Shown here one piece after another: positions 1 through 6,257 of a DNA stretch of 7,431 nt. How positions within the stretch are numbered: position 1 is the first letter of the stretch; each line of letters opens with the position of its first letter. The notes beneath the pieces were generated by a model. That model had not been told where the DNA came from and ran no database searches. It saw only the letters and a program-made list of their open reading frames with translations. The DNA comes from Geoglobus sp. (GTDB lineage Archaea; Halobacteriota; Archaeoglobi; Archaeoglobales; Archaeoglobaceae). The translations under genes and the position numbers were made by a program. The stretch spans positions 1 through 7,431 of the forward strand of contig WAJY01000009.1 of NCBI GenBank assembly GCA_015523645.1, written 5' to 3'.

Positions 1-2
1 CC

Positions 3-203
3 CGCAAAATGGTCAGCGACGCTCTTAGACGCCTGAAAACAGGCGGTAAAGTTAGAAAAGTGAAGAGAGGGGTCTGGGAGCTTACCAGAAACGGCTGGAT
101 CGAATTAGCCAACTACCATATAAGAGTTAAACCCATTCCTGAAGAATTAATTTCTCCAACACTGAGTGTGATCATCGAGGAAATGCAGGAGTCAATTGAC
201 TGA
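3..203 (+). CDS. Winged-helix DNA-binding protein, C-terminal part (5' partial)
   Basis: The reading frame is open to the left edge, so the gene probably begins outside the window. An ATG at position 9 is the first internal Met but has no visible ribosome binding site. The visible 66 residues begin in what looks like a recognition helix (VSDALRRLKTGGKV). They continue through a basic wing (VRKVKRGVWELT), the usual end of an archaeal winged-helix domain, followed by a short tail. Role inferred: DNA-binding regulator. Its last 12 nt overlap the end of the minus-strand mini-TFB gene, so the two genes are convergent. Nothing shows its target. It could also be the C-terminal domain of a larger protein of another kind. 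Confidence 0.55.
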   Translation, partial: RKMVSDALRRLKTGGKVRKVKRGVWELTRNGWIELANYHIRVKPIPEELISPTLSVIIEEMQESID

Positions 204-788
204 AACAGAGTATGGCTCGAACCTCTTCATCCACTTTCTTATCGAGACAGTGCTGGTTCCGAAGCTCCTTGCAATTCTCCTCTTCGGGATGGGTTTTCCT
301 CTAGCCCTGTAAATCATCGAAACAAGAGAAGCAGTCACAGCCCTCATCGAACCGGTTGGATTTAGTGCTGAGGATTTAAGAATTCTGTAAACCTCATCAG
401 ATACATCTTCATATCCTTTCAGTATGCAGAGCTTCCTTGCAAACTCAGCATAGTCATCCGGCTGTGCAACAATTCTTTCATTGAACAGTCTCAGGTATTT
501 GAATCTGACCTTTCCTATGTGCATGACATCCCTTGCTGTTAGAGGGTAGTGCAGAAGCCTTGATGCAATTACCAAGCACGTTGCAACAAAATCTCTCGGA
601 TTTCTAACTCTTTTCCCCTCAAAATACGGTCCATGCATGATCTCCCAGAGAAGTTCTTTCAGGTCATCGTCAAAATCCTTTATATCCTCAGCTACAGGTT
701 CATGCGACAGAGACCACCTGTAGCATCTTGGATTGCAGTATCTTCCCGGATTGCTGTGAGGTCTTCCACACCACTCACACTCTCTCAT
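192..788 (-). CDS. TFIIB-like transcription factor, short form (mini-TFB)
   Basis: This 198-aa protein starts with a zinc-ribbon-like segment, C4-x2-C7-x10-C18-x3-C22. About 20 residues later come two cyclin-like repeats. Repeat 1 (about 43-108) contains R-x-R-N-P-R-D-F-V-A-T-C-L-V-I-A-S-R, which lines up with the 'AA-LY-ACR' helix of TFB. Repeat 2 (about 115-195) ends in IPKRRIARSFGTSTVSIRKW, the helix-turn-helix that reads the BRE in TFB (family pattern RTQREIA...VTEVTVRNRY). Known TFBs are about 300 aa with a long B-reader/linker; here that region is nearly absent and the zinc-binding spacing is unusual. Inferred role: an element-encoded general factor or a TFB-derived regulator that redirects host RNA polymerase. 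It is divergent from the integrase across a shared promoter. A TATA-like box about 24-33 nt before the ATG suggests a leaderless mRNA. Confidence 0.72.
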   Translation of the reverse strand: MRECEWCGRPHSNPGRYCNPRCYRWSLSHEPVAEDIKDFDDDLKELLWEIMHGPYFEGKRVRNPRDFVATCLVIASRLLHYPLTARDVMHIGKVRFKYLRLFNERIVAQPDDYAEFARKLCILKGYEDVSDEVYRILKSSALNPTGSMRAVTASLVSMIYRARGKPIPKRRIARSFGTSTVSIRKWMKRFEPYSVSVN

Positions 789-810
789 TCAAATCTGCCT
801 TGTTTCGCTA

Positions 811-828
811 CAGTTAAATAATTTACTG
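811..828. promoter_or_regulatory. Divergent promoter core with imperfect palindrome
   Basis: This 18-bp AT-rich element has complementary ends (CAGT...ACTG) and lies in the 67-nt region between the mini-TFB (minus) and integrase (plus) genes. Read on the minus strand, ATTATTTAA lies about 24-33 nt upstream of the mini-TFB ATG, the right distance for a leaderless archaeal start. Read on the plus strand, TTAAATAATT lies about 33-42 nt before the integrase ATG. That would give a short leader, although a start near 840 would place the 5' end close to the ribosome binding site. The shared TATA region and symmetry are seen; bidirectional use is inferred. Confidence 0.5.
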
Positions 829-840
829 AAAAAATTGTGT

Positions 841-847
841 AAGGAGG
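841..847 (+). promoter_or_regulatory. Ribosome binding site of the integrase gene
   Basis: AAGGAGG, 8 nt before the ATG at 856. It lies inside the longer reading frame that opens with TTG at 835, so it decides in favour of the ATG at 856. Confidence 0.8.
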
Positions 848-855
848 CTGTAAAC

Positions 856-1716
856 ATGCAGGAGGGGTTAACGAAGAAGGAGGTATTTGATATACTTGAG
901 AAGAAGATATATGCTGAGAACACAAGGTATCAGCTCACTTCATTCTTCATGCAGTTTTTCAGAGACAACGAATTGCTGAATCAGGATACGGCTCTTGAAT
1001 ATCTGGCTAAACTCAGAAAGGTGAGATCGGAATCCTCAATAATAACGTATGGGAAGTTCATGAAAGCCCTGCTAAACTATGCTGGATTCAAGACAGACAG
1101 GATGAAGTTCACGGGTTCAGAGCATCAGCCAACGTATCTTGAAGAGCCAGAACTGCACAAGATCTGCGTGACACCATCAAAGCTCAGGGATATTCTGATC
1201 CTCAGATTCATGGGTTTCCTCGGAATGAGGAGGGGAGAGGTTGCATCACTAAGAGTTTATGATGTCGATCTCAACAATAGAGAGATACTGATAAGGGCAA
1301 GAGCAAGCAGAGGTAGAGATAAGGTGAAGTCGAAGAAAGACAGAAAGGTTTTCATCGACTCAACAACCCTTGATCTCCTCAAGGAGTATTTTGAAACGCA
1401 GGTTACGGATATTGACAGCTACCTCTTCAATATATCAGGCAGACAGATTGTCAATATAGTAAAGAAGTATGCAAGGGAGGCAAGGGTTGTACCAAAAGGT
1501 CTTGACACCGACAGATATGTTGAGGGTAAAGCTCCCTGGGAATATGTCAGCCCGCATACGCTCAGGCACAGTTTTGCAATAATGTTTCTGAAGAGAGGAG
1601 GAAACATAAGAACCCTGCAGAATCTGCTCGGACATTCATCCCTTGAGGTCACCCAGATGTATCTTAGGTGGATTCCGGATGTTGACAGAGAGGAGTATTT
1701 GAAGGTTATAGGTTGA
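856..1716 (+). CDS. Tyrosine recombinase (integrase, XerC/D-like)
   Basis: This 286-aa protein has an N-terminal helical SAM-like/core-binding region (about 5-90) and a C-terminal catalytic domain. The catalytic residues seen are R125 (GMRRGE), K158 (VKSKKDRKVFI, the beta-hairpin lysine), H234 and R237 (HTLRH), H260 (LLGH) and the nucleophile Y269 (TQMYLRW). The full set predicts an active enzyme that breaks and rejoins DNA through a 3'-phosphotyrosine link. Length is typical of Xer-type archaeal integrases, and the gene is intact, not split as in SSV-type integrated elements. ATG 856 was chosen because of the upstream AAGGAGG. It lies 16 nt before the zinc-ribbon gene, so the two are probably co-transcribed. 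Likely role: integration/excision of the element or resolution of its multimers. No att site or tRNA gene is present in the window to tell which. Confidence 0.93.
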   Translation: MQEGLTKKEVFDILEKKIYAENTRYQLTSFFMQFFRDNELLNQDTALEYLAKLRKVRSESSIITYGKFMKALLNYAGFKTDRMKFTGSEHQPTYLEEPELHKICVTPSKLRDILILRFMGFLGMRRGEVASLRVYDVDLNNREILIRARASRGRDKVKSKKDRKVFIDSTTLDLLKEYFETQVTDIDSYLFNISGRQIVNIVKKYAREARVVPKGLDTDRYVEGKAPWEYVSPHTLRHSFAIMFLKRGGNIRTLQNLLGHSSLEVTQMYLRWIPDVDREEYLKVIG

Positions 1717-1721
1717 GTTGT

Positions 1722-1728
1722 GGGGTGG
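1722..1728 (+). promoter_or_regulatory. Ribosome binding site supporting a GTG start
   Basis: GGGGTGG, 4 nt before the GTG at 1733. The next in-frame Met would remove the zinc ribbon, so the GTG start is preferred. Confidence 0.6.
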
Positions 1729-1732
1729 TTAG

Positions 1733-2341
1733 GTGGCGAGAAAAGTCAGGTGCAATAAATGCGGACATGAGTGGCTGACCAATGCACAGAATCCAAGATG
1801 CCCAAAAAGAGATTGCAAGAGCAAGGATGTTACCCAGATTGATGAGATTAAACCAGCCCAAGACATGGATGTTCAGGGTAACAGTACAGAGCTCCTAGAA
1901 ATTGTTACGAGAATTGAAGGTGAAAAAGCAATTCCTATAGATACCGAGAGCTTTGAAAAACTAATTTACCTCTCCGAGATTTTAAAAATGAAACCTGAAG
2001 ACATACTTGCAAAGCTGATTGATAACCTTTTCACAGTTGCAGCACCGGTTCTAGTCCCTCAATCAAGGGTGATAAGATCATCAGTCACGGATTACTACGA
2101 GATAGATATGCCCTGGTTTGAGGGCAAAAGATTCAGGAAGCTCAGCATGAAGTTCGGCAGAATGGCTGATGCTCTCAGGGTTGCAAGGGCTTTCACAAAC
2201 GAGGGCACATCTGCTGTTGTTGTCGAGGAGAATGGCAGGTGGAGGGTGTATTACGAGGTTCCGGAATCAGTGGATCTCTTGGTTCCAAATCTTTCAGACT
2301 TTGCAGGGAGAAAGCTATCTCTGAGGCTTGGAGGGTATTAA
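1733..2341 (+). CDS. Zinc-ribbon protein of unknown function
   Basis: This 202-aa protein begins with a zinc ribbon, C7-x2-C10-x12-C23-x4-C28 (CNKCGHEW ... CPKRDC). A linker follows, then a helical segment (about 65-103) of the kind IPIDTESFEKLIYLSEILKM, and a C-terminal alpha/beta-looking domain (about 115-200) rich in basic and aromatic residues. I do not recognise a named family beyond the zinc ribbon. A cysteine-rich N-terminus next to an integrase suggests a DNA-binding accessory or regulatory protein, but that is inference. It starts with GTG and lies 16 nt after the integrase, probably in one transcription unit. The unit seems to end here, because a new promoter-like region follows at 2342-2397. 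Confidence 0.75.
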   Translation: MARKVRCNKCGHEWLTNAQNPRCPKRDCKSKDVTQIDEIKPAQDMDVQGNSTELLEIVTRIEGEKAIPIDTESFEKLIYLSEILKMKPEDILAKLIDNLFTVAAPVLVPQSRVIRSSVTDYYEIDMPWFEGKRFRKLSMKFGRMADALRVARAFTNEGTSAVVVEENGRWRVYYEVPESVDLLVPNLSDFAGRKLSLRLGGY

Positions 2342-2361
2342 CCCAAAAATGGGCATGTGCA

Positions 2362-2383
2362 AAAAACTAAAATACAAGTTTTT
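2362..2383. promoter_or_regulatory. TATA box inside a perfect inverted repeat; likely operator-promoter
   Basis: AAAAACT (2362-2368) and AGTTTTT (2377-2383) form a perfect 7-bp inverted repeat around an 8-nt spacer, AAAATACA. The TATA-like core CTAAAATACA (about 2367-2376) is centred about 27 nt before the ATG at 2398, the spacing expected for a leaderless archaeal mRNA, and no convincing ribosome binding site precedes that ATG. A repressor bound to the repeat would block TFB/TBP. The right arm's five Ts could also help end transcription of the preceding unit. Confidence 0.55.
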
Positions 2384-2397
2384 ACAATAAGGATTAA

Positions 2398-2700
2398 ATG
2401 AGTGTTGATAGCGGAGACATAGTAAAGATAGGGGTTGTCAGAAAGAGAAAGAGAATAAACGTCGGAAATCTCTTTGAAGGAACAAAGCAGGTTGCCCTTG
2501 TGCAGAGAAATGGTCTTATTTACATTGAACCTGCTGACCACATAATCAAGGTCACAAGCCTGAGCAGACTTCATCTTGGAAGGGCATCAAAAATTCTGGA
2601 TCTGAATGAGGGAGACAAGTTCATGATTGTGAAAAATGTTGATGGCTATGTTCTCCTGAAGGTGAATGTTAATCTGGGTGGTGAAAATGAGAAGTTATGA
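2398..2700 (+). CDS. AbrB/SpoVT-like small protein with two hairpin-like halves
   Basis: This 100-aa protein has a C-terminal half (about 55-88: SRLHLGRASKILDLNEGD...IVKNVDGYVLLKV) that fits the swapped-hairpin AbrB pattern (R-I-x-[LI]-P...L-x-L-x-x-G-D-x-[FL]-x-[IV]...[IV]-x-L). The N-terminal half (about 17-43: RKRINVGNLFEGTK...LVQRNGLIYI) looks like a shorter version of the same hairpin. AbrB-like proteins bind DNA as dimers and often regulate mobile elements. Here the gene is first in the long rightward operon, directly behind a TATA box in an inverted repeat, which suits an autoregulator. No Shine-Dalgarno is evident and the mRNA is probably leaderless. Its last 14 nt overlap the next gene. 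The AbrB assignment rests on pattern reading and is moderate; another small beta-rich fold is possible. Confidence 0.6.
   Translation: MSVDSGDIVKIGVVRKRKRINVGNLFEGTKQVALVQRNGLIYIEPADHIIKVTSLSRLHLGRASKILDLNEGDKFMIVKNVDGYVLLKVNVNLGGENEKL
2676..2684 (+). promoter_or_regulatory. Ribosome binding site of the coiled-coil gene
   Basis: GGGTGGTGA inside the end of the AbrB-like gene. GGGTG sits 6 nt before the ATG at 2687 and supports that start over the ATG at 2666. Confidence 0.55.
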
Positions 2701-3622
2701 TGAAATGAAGAAGCTTGCAGAAAGAGCTGTGAAAATTGCAGAGAAAATGAATCAGCTCGGTCTCTCATATCTCCTGAGAAGCAACAACGAATTTGGGGGA
2801 GTGATTTTCAGCATTGAAGATACTCTTATCAATGGAGACAGGAGGAGGATTGCACACATCATAGGTCCAGATTACAAGCTTTACAGAGAGTATCTCGATT
2901 ACAAGGAGGAGGGAGCACTTGATGTGATTGATGCCAGAATTCTCACTTTTCCTGACTCTCCTTTTGTTCTGACAGCAAGAACAAGACCAGCGCTGACAGA
3001 TGAGGAGAACGATCTCGAGTTTATCATAGTTGGTGACAGGGCAAATCAGCTTGCAAGACTGAGAATTGAGGTTGACAAGAGAAACGCTGAAATAAAGGAG
3101 CTCTCCTTCCTTCTGGATTCTGCCATGAAGCGAATTGATGCTCTTGAAACAGAGCTTAAGACAAAGTCTGAGGAGATAAGAAGAAACTTCGAAGTTGTCA
3201 GGAGCGTTACTGAGGAGAACACAAGGCTGAGGAGCTACCTGTCTCAGCTAACAACCCTTGTAGAGCAGTACATGATAGGTGATTACGAGAAGACAGCAGC
3301 TCTGGAGCATCTCCTGCAGAAGGCAAAGACGATAGGAAGAGCACAGGCAATGGATGTTTATGATATGGTGGAGCAGGTAGTTAAGAAGCACAGAAAGATA
3401 CAGGATGAGATAGCGATGATGACGATTCCGGATGTTGGAGACATTAACAAGAGCTTCAGAGAGATCTTGAGAGAAATGCTTCCTGATATTGCAAAATCGA
3501 TAACACCACATGTGATAGAAGCTCTAAAAACAAGTGGAGTTAATGTTGAGGGGATAGATACAAGGAAGATTGCAAAAGAGGTTGCTGAAAAGCTGAGAGA
3601 AGAGCAGGTGGCTCATGCTTGA
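2687..3622 (+). CDS. Coiled-coil protein of unknown function
   Basis: This 311-aa protein has three parts. The N-terminal region (1 to about 115) is mixed alpha/beta with an amphipathic first helix. A strongly charged heptad-like coiled coil spans about 120-195 (for example AEIKELSFLLDSAMKRIDAL). The helical C-terminal region (about 205-311) ends in a Lys/Glu-rich amphipathic helix. There is no signal peptide or membrane segment. ATG 2687 was chosen because GGGTG/GGTGA lies 2-6 nt upstream (2676-2684); the earlier ATG at 2666 has its only candidate site directly against it. It overlaps the AbrB-like gene by 14 nt and the ATPase gene by 8 nt. The tight coupling suggests that it forms a complex with the ATPase, as an adaptor or scaffold. 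No family recognised. Confidence 0.75.
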   Translation: MRSYDEMKKLAERAVKIAEKMNQLGLSYLLRSNNEFGGVIFSIEDTLINGDRRRIAHIIGPDYKLYREYLDYKEEGALDVIDARILTFPDSPFVLTARTRPALTDEENDLEFIIVGDRANQLARLRIEVDKRNAEIKELSFLLDSAMKRIDALETELKTKSEEIRRNFEVVRSVTEENTRLRSYLSQLTTLVEQYMIGDYEKTAALEHLLQKAKTIGRAQAMDVYDMVEQVVKKHRKIQDEIAMMTIPDVGDINKSFREILREMLPDIAKSITPHVIEALKTSGVNVEGIDTRKIAKEVAEKLREEQVAHA

Positions 3623-5102
3623 GGAAAAAGCCCTAAACATAGTTGAATTTTATGAAGTTCTTGAAGATTTCCTGGATGCTGTGAATAGCGAGAGCTGGGC
3701 TAGAGCTTACTACCACTTCACGAGATTCGAGAATGTCGTGAATGTCACAATGATGATGCTTGGGAAGATGAACGGGTTAGAGGACGAGTTCAGAAAGCTC
3801 AGAAATGCTCTTGTTTTCACCCCTGAGAGAGTCAGAAAGACGATAGTCAAGGAGAAGATAAGCACACTCCTTGCAAAGCTAGGCAGATACGGGCTTGGAG
3901 TCCACATGTATGATTCATCAGAGCTGAACATTCCTGAAGCTGACATGATAGAGGGCATATACTATAGCGTGAGGTGGCTTGACAGGGCAATAATGAGATA
4001 CAAGATCATGGCAACTGGAAATGTTGTGGTTAAGAATCCAAAGAAGACAGAAATCTCGGCTCTCTGGCTGAGCAAGATGTACTGTGAGAAACTTCTTCAC
4101 GATCTCATGACTCTCGAAAGCTCGATCCCGGAAATCATCAGCATAAGGGAGAAAATGAAAACGATTGTTGAAAACCTTATGGTCAGGCTTGGCGATTCTC
4201 CAGATGATAGCATTGAGGAGATTACAAACAGTCTTTCCCAGCTTGTCAGCCTCTCAAGGACGATGTATGAGATAGTAAAGTCTCCTGAGAGGGCAAGGGC
4301 AATAAAGGACCTTGCTGAAAAGAATCTCGGAATTTCTCTTCCTGAGGTTGAATATCTTGTGAGACATGAGATCAGTCAGAGGACTGCTGAGACTCCAAAG
4401 CCAGGATCATTTGACTGGGTTGATGAGGACTGGAAGAAAATACTCATCCATCCAAATTCATTTGTAATAATCGGAGCAAAGGGGCAGGGAAAATCACAGC
4501 TCGGTCATACGCTGCTTGAATACTACGCATCAACCTACAACATAGATGCCTACCTCTTCTCACCATTTGGCAAGGATATAGTCTACAAGAAGGTCAAGGA
4601 TCTGCCAAGCTGGATAAAGGTTGTTGACAAGTTCGGTGAGATAGGGACAGACAGTGTTGTTCTCTTCGATGAATTCCACAACATAGCCCATGCAAGGAGA
4701 GGAATGTCAAGCGAAACCCTGGCAATTGACAAGCTTGTCGAACTTTCAAGACAGAACGATCAGACACACATCTTTGTCACCCAGAGGTCATCAAAGCTTG
4801 ACAGAAACCTGATAATGAGCGATGCAGTTCTGATGATCAAGAAACCATCTATTATGCAGGTCAATCTTGAAAGGCAGGAGCTCAAGGACTTTATTCTCGA
4901 AGCATCTGACGAGTTTGACAAGCTGAAAAAAGACCTTATGAGGGAGATAGGTGATGAGAGACAGGTTGAGGAGAGGATCAAGTCCTATGTTTACATTGTA
5001 TGTGAGGAGTTTTCCTCCAAAAAGAAATACGGTAAGATGAAGCAGCACGGAATGGCTAGTTACTGGAGTGAAGCTCTGTCAAAAGTTTTCAGAGGTGCTT
5101 GA
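3615..5102 (+). CDS. P-loop ATPase, FtsK/HerA-like, with long helical N-terminal domain
   Basis: This 495-aa protein has a helical N-terminal part (1 to about 265) with no recognised motif. The C-terminal ATPase core has Walker A G287-AKGQ-G-K293-S294, Walker B VVLFDE (348-353, D352 and E353) and a sensor-like FVTQRSS (Q390) preceded by LSRQND. The order of Walker A, Walker B with DE, and a TQ motif matches the FtsK-HerA superfamily of DNA-translocating and packaging ATPases. Zot-like or A32-like viral ATPases are close alternatives. No membrane helix is seen, unlike FtsK or VirD4. Start ATG 3615 has AGGTGG 3 nt upstream (3606-3611) and overlaps the preceding stop. Inferred role: energy for DNA packaging, transfer or segregation by the element, perhaps with the coiled-coil protein. 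ATPase assignment is firm; superfamily moderate; substrate unknown. Confidence 0.85.
   Translation: MLEEKALNIVEFYEVLEDFLDAVNSESWARAYYHFTRFENVVNVTMMMLGKMNGLEDEFRKLRNALVFTPERVRKTIVKEKISTLLAKLGRYGLGVHMYDSSELNIPEADMIEGIYYSVRWLDRAIMRYKIMATGNVVVKNPKKTEISALWLSKMYCEKLLHDLMTLESSIPEIISIREKMKTIVENLMVRLGDSPDDSIEEITNSLSQLVSLSRTMYEIVKSPERARAIKDLAEKNLGISLPEVEYLVRHEISQRTAETPKPGSFDWVDEDWKKILIHPNSFVIIGAKGQGKSQLGHTLLEYYASTYNIDAYLFSPFGKDIVYKKVKDLPSWIKVVDKFGEIGTDSVVLFDEFHNIAHARRGMSSETLAIDKLVELSRQNDQTHIFVTQRSSKLDRNLIMSDAVLMIKKPSIMQVNLERQELKDFILEASDEFDKLKKDLMREIGDERQVEERIKSYVYIVCEEFSSKKKYGKMKQHGMASYWSEALSKVFRGA
5092..5097 (+). promoter_or_regulatory. Ribosome binding site of the thioredoxin-like gene
   Basis: GAGGTG at the very end of the ATPase gene, 6 nt before the ATG at 5104. 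It favours that start over the in-frame GTG at 5068, which would add 12 residues and lie within the ATPase gene. Confidence 0.65.
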
Positions 5103-5103
5103 A

Positions 5104-5526
5104 ATGATAAAAACGTTCTTTGTCAGACCGGTTAGGTTTGTTTTCCACATGAGGTATGACTGCCCTGTCTGCAAGGCTGTCGAGAATTATGTTGTCAAGC
5201 CCCTTGAGGTGGTTGGTATTGCGTGGTTTGAGAGAGTTATAGCCACAATGGATAGAGGAGGGATAAATTACTCGGAAAACAAGCTGATACATGGTGGAAG
5301 GGAAATAAAAACTCCTCTGATTGCCCTCTATGAAACAGGCTCACCGAGAATCAGGGTGAAGTACTTTTCAGTTCCAAAGAGCGAGGACAGGTTATTGGGT
5401 GTAGCTCTCATGGCAAAATCACTCATTAAGGAGATAAGCAGACTCAGAAACATAGATGAGAATGCAATATTCGATTCACATCCAGCTCTGAGAGAGTTGA
5501 GGGAGGTGGTAGGTTGGAGTATGTAA
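5104..5526 (+). CDS. Thioredoxin/glutaredoxin-like protein with CPVC motif
   Basis: This 140-aa protein has a first strand (about 11-16), then a C20-P-V-C23 redox motif at the start of a helix (DCPVCKAVENYVVKPL). A later K-T-P71-L-I-A-L-Y-E-T-G fits the cis-proline loop and following strand of thioredoxins (family pattern [TV]-P-[TL]-[LI]-x-[LF]...G). This order supports a thioredoxin-fold oxidoreductase that makes, breaks or shuffles disulfides. A C-terminal helical extension (about 95-135) is beyond the usual fold. There is no signal peptide, so it should act in the cytoplasm. It begins 1 nt after the ATPase stop and overlaps the next gene by 13 nt. Possible partners are the two-cysteine small proteins further along the operon. 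Sequence similarity to classical thioredoxins is low, so a zinc-binding CxxC is an alternative. Confidence 0.6.
   Translation: MIKTFFVRPVRFVFHMRYDCPVCKAVENYVVKPLEVVGIAWFERVIATMDRGGINYSENKLIHGGREIKTPLIALYETGSPRIRVKYFSVPKSEDRLLGVALMAKSLIKEISRLRNIDENAIFDSHPALRELREVVGWSM
5502..5508 (+). promoter_or_regulatory. Ribosome binding site supporting a TTG start
   Basis: GGAGGTG, 5 nt before the TTG at 5514, inside the end of the thioredoxin-like gene. No ATG lies near enough to compete. Confidence 0.75.
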
Positions 5527-6257
5527 TTCTCCCGAAGCCCGGATACAGCATTACAGATCTCATGATGGAGGGTTTCAACATAAAGAATTCGATCATAGTT
5601 AAGAGGATCGGAGGAATTGTTGTGGAGGAGCATCCATACACGGAATACAACTTCAGGAGATACAAACCGCTCCCTCCTCCAGGCTATTCAAAGAGAGAAA
5701 TTCTATTCGTGGGTGAGAGGGGATACACCATCGGCAAATACTACCTCGGAGATTATCTCTATGGTGGCTGGAATCCATACAAGCAGGCAATAGTTATGTC
5801 CGTTGAGCAGAGGAAGGAAATGACCGAAGACGAGATCATGGATGTAATATTTCTGGATTTGAAATGGCTCAGAAGAACAGATAGAAACCAGAAGTTCATT
5901 CTCAACCTCCTTCGCTCCCTCTCAAGAGCCGGCTTCCTCAACTATGTTAAGGGGCTTTACGAGAGAGGAGACAGGAAGATGCCTCTTGAGGATAATGTCG
6001 TTCCGCTGAAGAGGGGTGTTGAACCTGTTGTTGCAGAGATATGGAACTTCATCTCCATGCAGGAGAAGACTGCAAGCTACAGAGATATCTATACCTACAT
6101 GGTGAAAGATCTTGGATGGATTCAAACAGATGAAACGCTTGGAGAAGCAAGATCTCAGCTCAAAGCCTATCTTGAAGTGATGCTGATGAAAGAGTATATA
6201 AAGTATGTTGGACAAGATATGTTTACGGTATTTAAATCTCCGGAGGTGAGACCTTGA
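5514..6257 (+). CDS. Unknown protein with possible C-terminal winged helix
   Basis: This 247-aa protein starts with TTG behind a strong GGAGGTG, overlapping the previous gene by 13 nt. The N-terminal 100 residues are rich in Tyr, Pro and Gly (KPGYS at about 8-12 and again PPGYS at about 55-59). A charged helical middle (about 100-160) follows. A C-terminal segment (about 172-240) reads as helix-helix-helix then a strand pair (AEIWNFI ... YRDIYTYMVKDLGW ... LKAYLEVMLMKEYIKYVG), compatible with a winged-helix domain. No family is recognised, and there is no membrane segment or cysteine cluster. Its TGA is interleaved with the next start in TTGA. A DNA- or complex-binding role is only a guess. 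Confidence 0.75.
   Translation: MEYVILPKPGYSITDLMMEGFNIKNSIIVKRIGGIVVEEHPYTEYNFRRYKPLPPPGYSKREILFVGERGYTIGKYYLGDYLYGGWNPYKQAIVMSVEQRKEMTEDEIMDVIFLDLKWLRRTDRNQKFILNLLRSLSRAGFLNYVKGLYERGDRKMPLEDNVVPLKRGVEPVVAEIWNFISMQEKTASYRDIYTYMVKDLGWIQTDETLGEARSQLKAYLEVMLMKEYIKYVGQDMFTVFKSPEVRP
6242..6249 (+). promoter_or_regulatory. Ribosome binding site supporting a TTG start
   Basis: GGAGGTGA, 4 nt before the TTG at 6254. It is close to a perfect match to the archaeal anti-Shine-Dalgarno and makes this weak start codon credible. Confidence 0.8.

Noticed and set aside
633..821. Plus-strand open frame of 62 codons
   Set aside because: It is antisense to the zinc motif and first repeat of the mini-TFB, with no ribosome binding site.
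835..855. TTG start of the integrase frame at 835
   Set aside because: It would place the clear AAGGAGG ribosome binding site inside the coding region; ATG 856 is 8 nt behind that site.
2342..2353. CCC-AAAAAT-GGG as a hairpin terminator
   Set aside because: A 3-bp stem is too weak and no T run follows directly; the T5 in the later repeat arm is the only plausible stop signal.
2666..2686. ATG at 2666 as start of the coiled-coil protein
   Set aside because: The only candidate ribosome binding site touches the start codon directly; ATG 2687 has properly spaced GGGTG/GGTGA.
4760..5048. Minus-strand open frames under the ATPase gene
   Set aside because: They are antisense to the TQ motif and C-terminus of the ATPase; their hydrophobic, Ser/Leu-rich products are typical of antisense translation.
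5068..5103. GTG at 5068 as start of the thioredoxin-like protein
   Set aside because: It lies inside the ATPase gene without a good ribosome binding site; ATG 5104 has GAGGTG 6 nt upstream.
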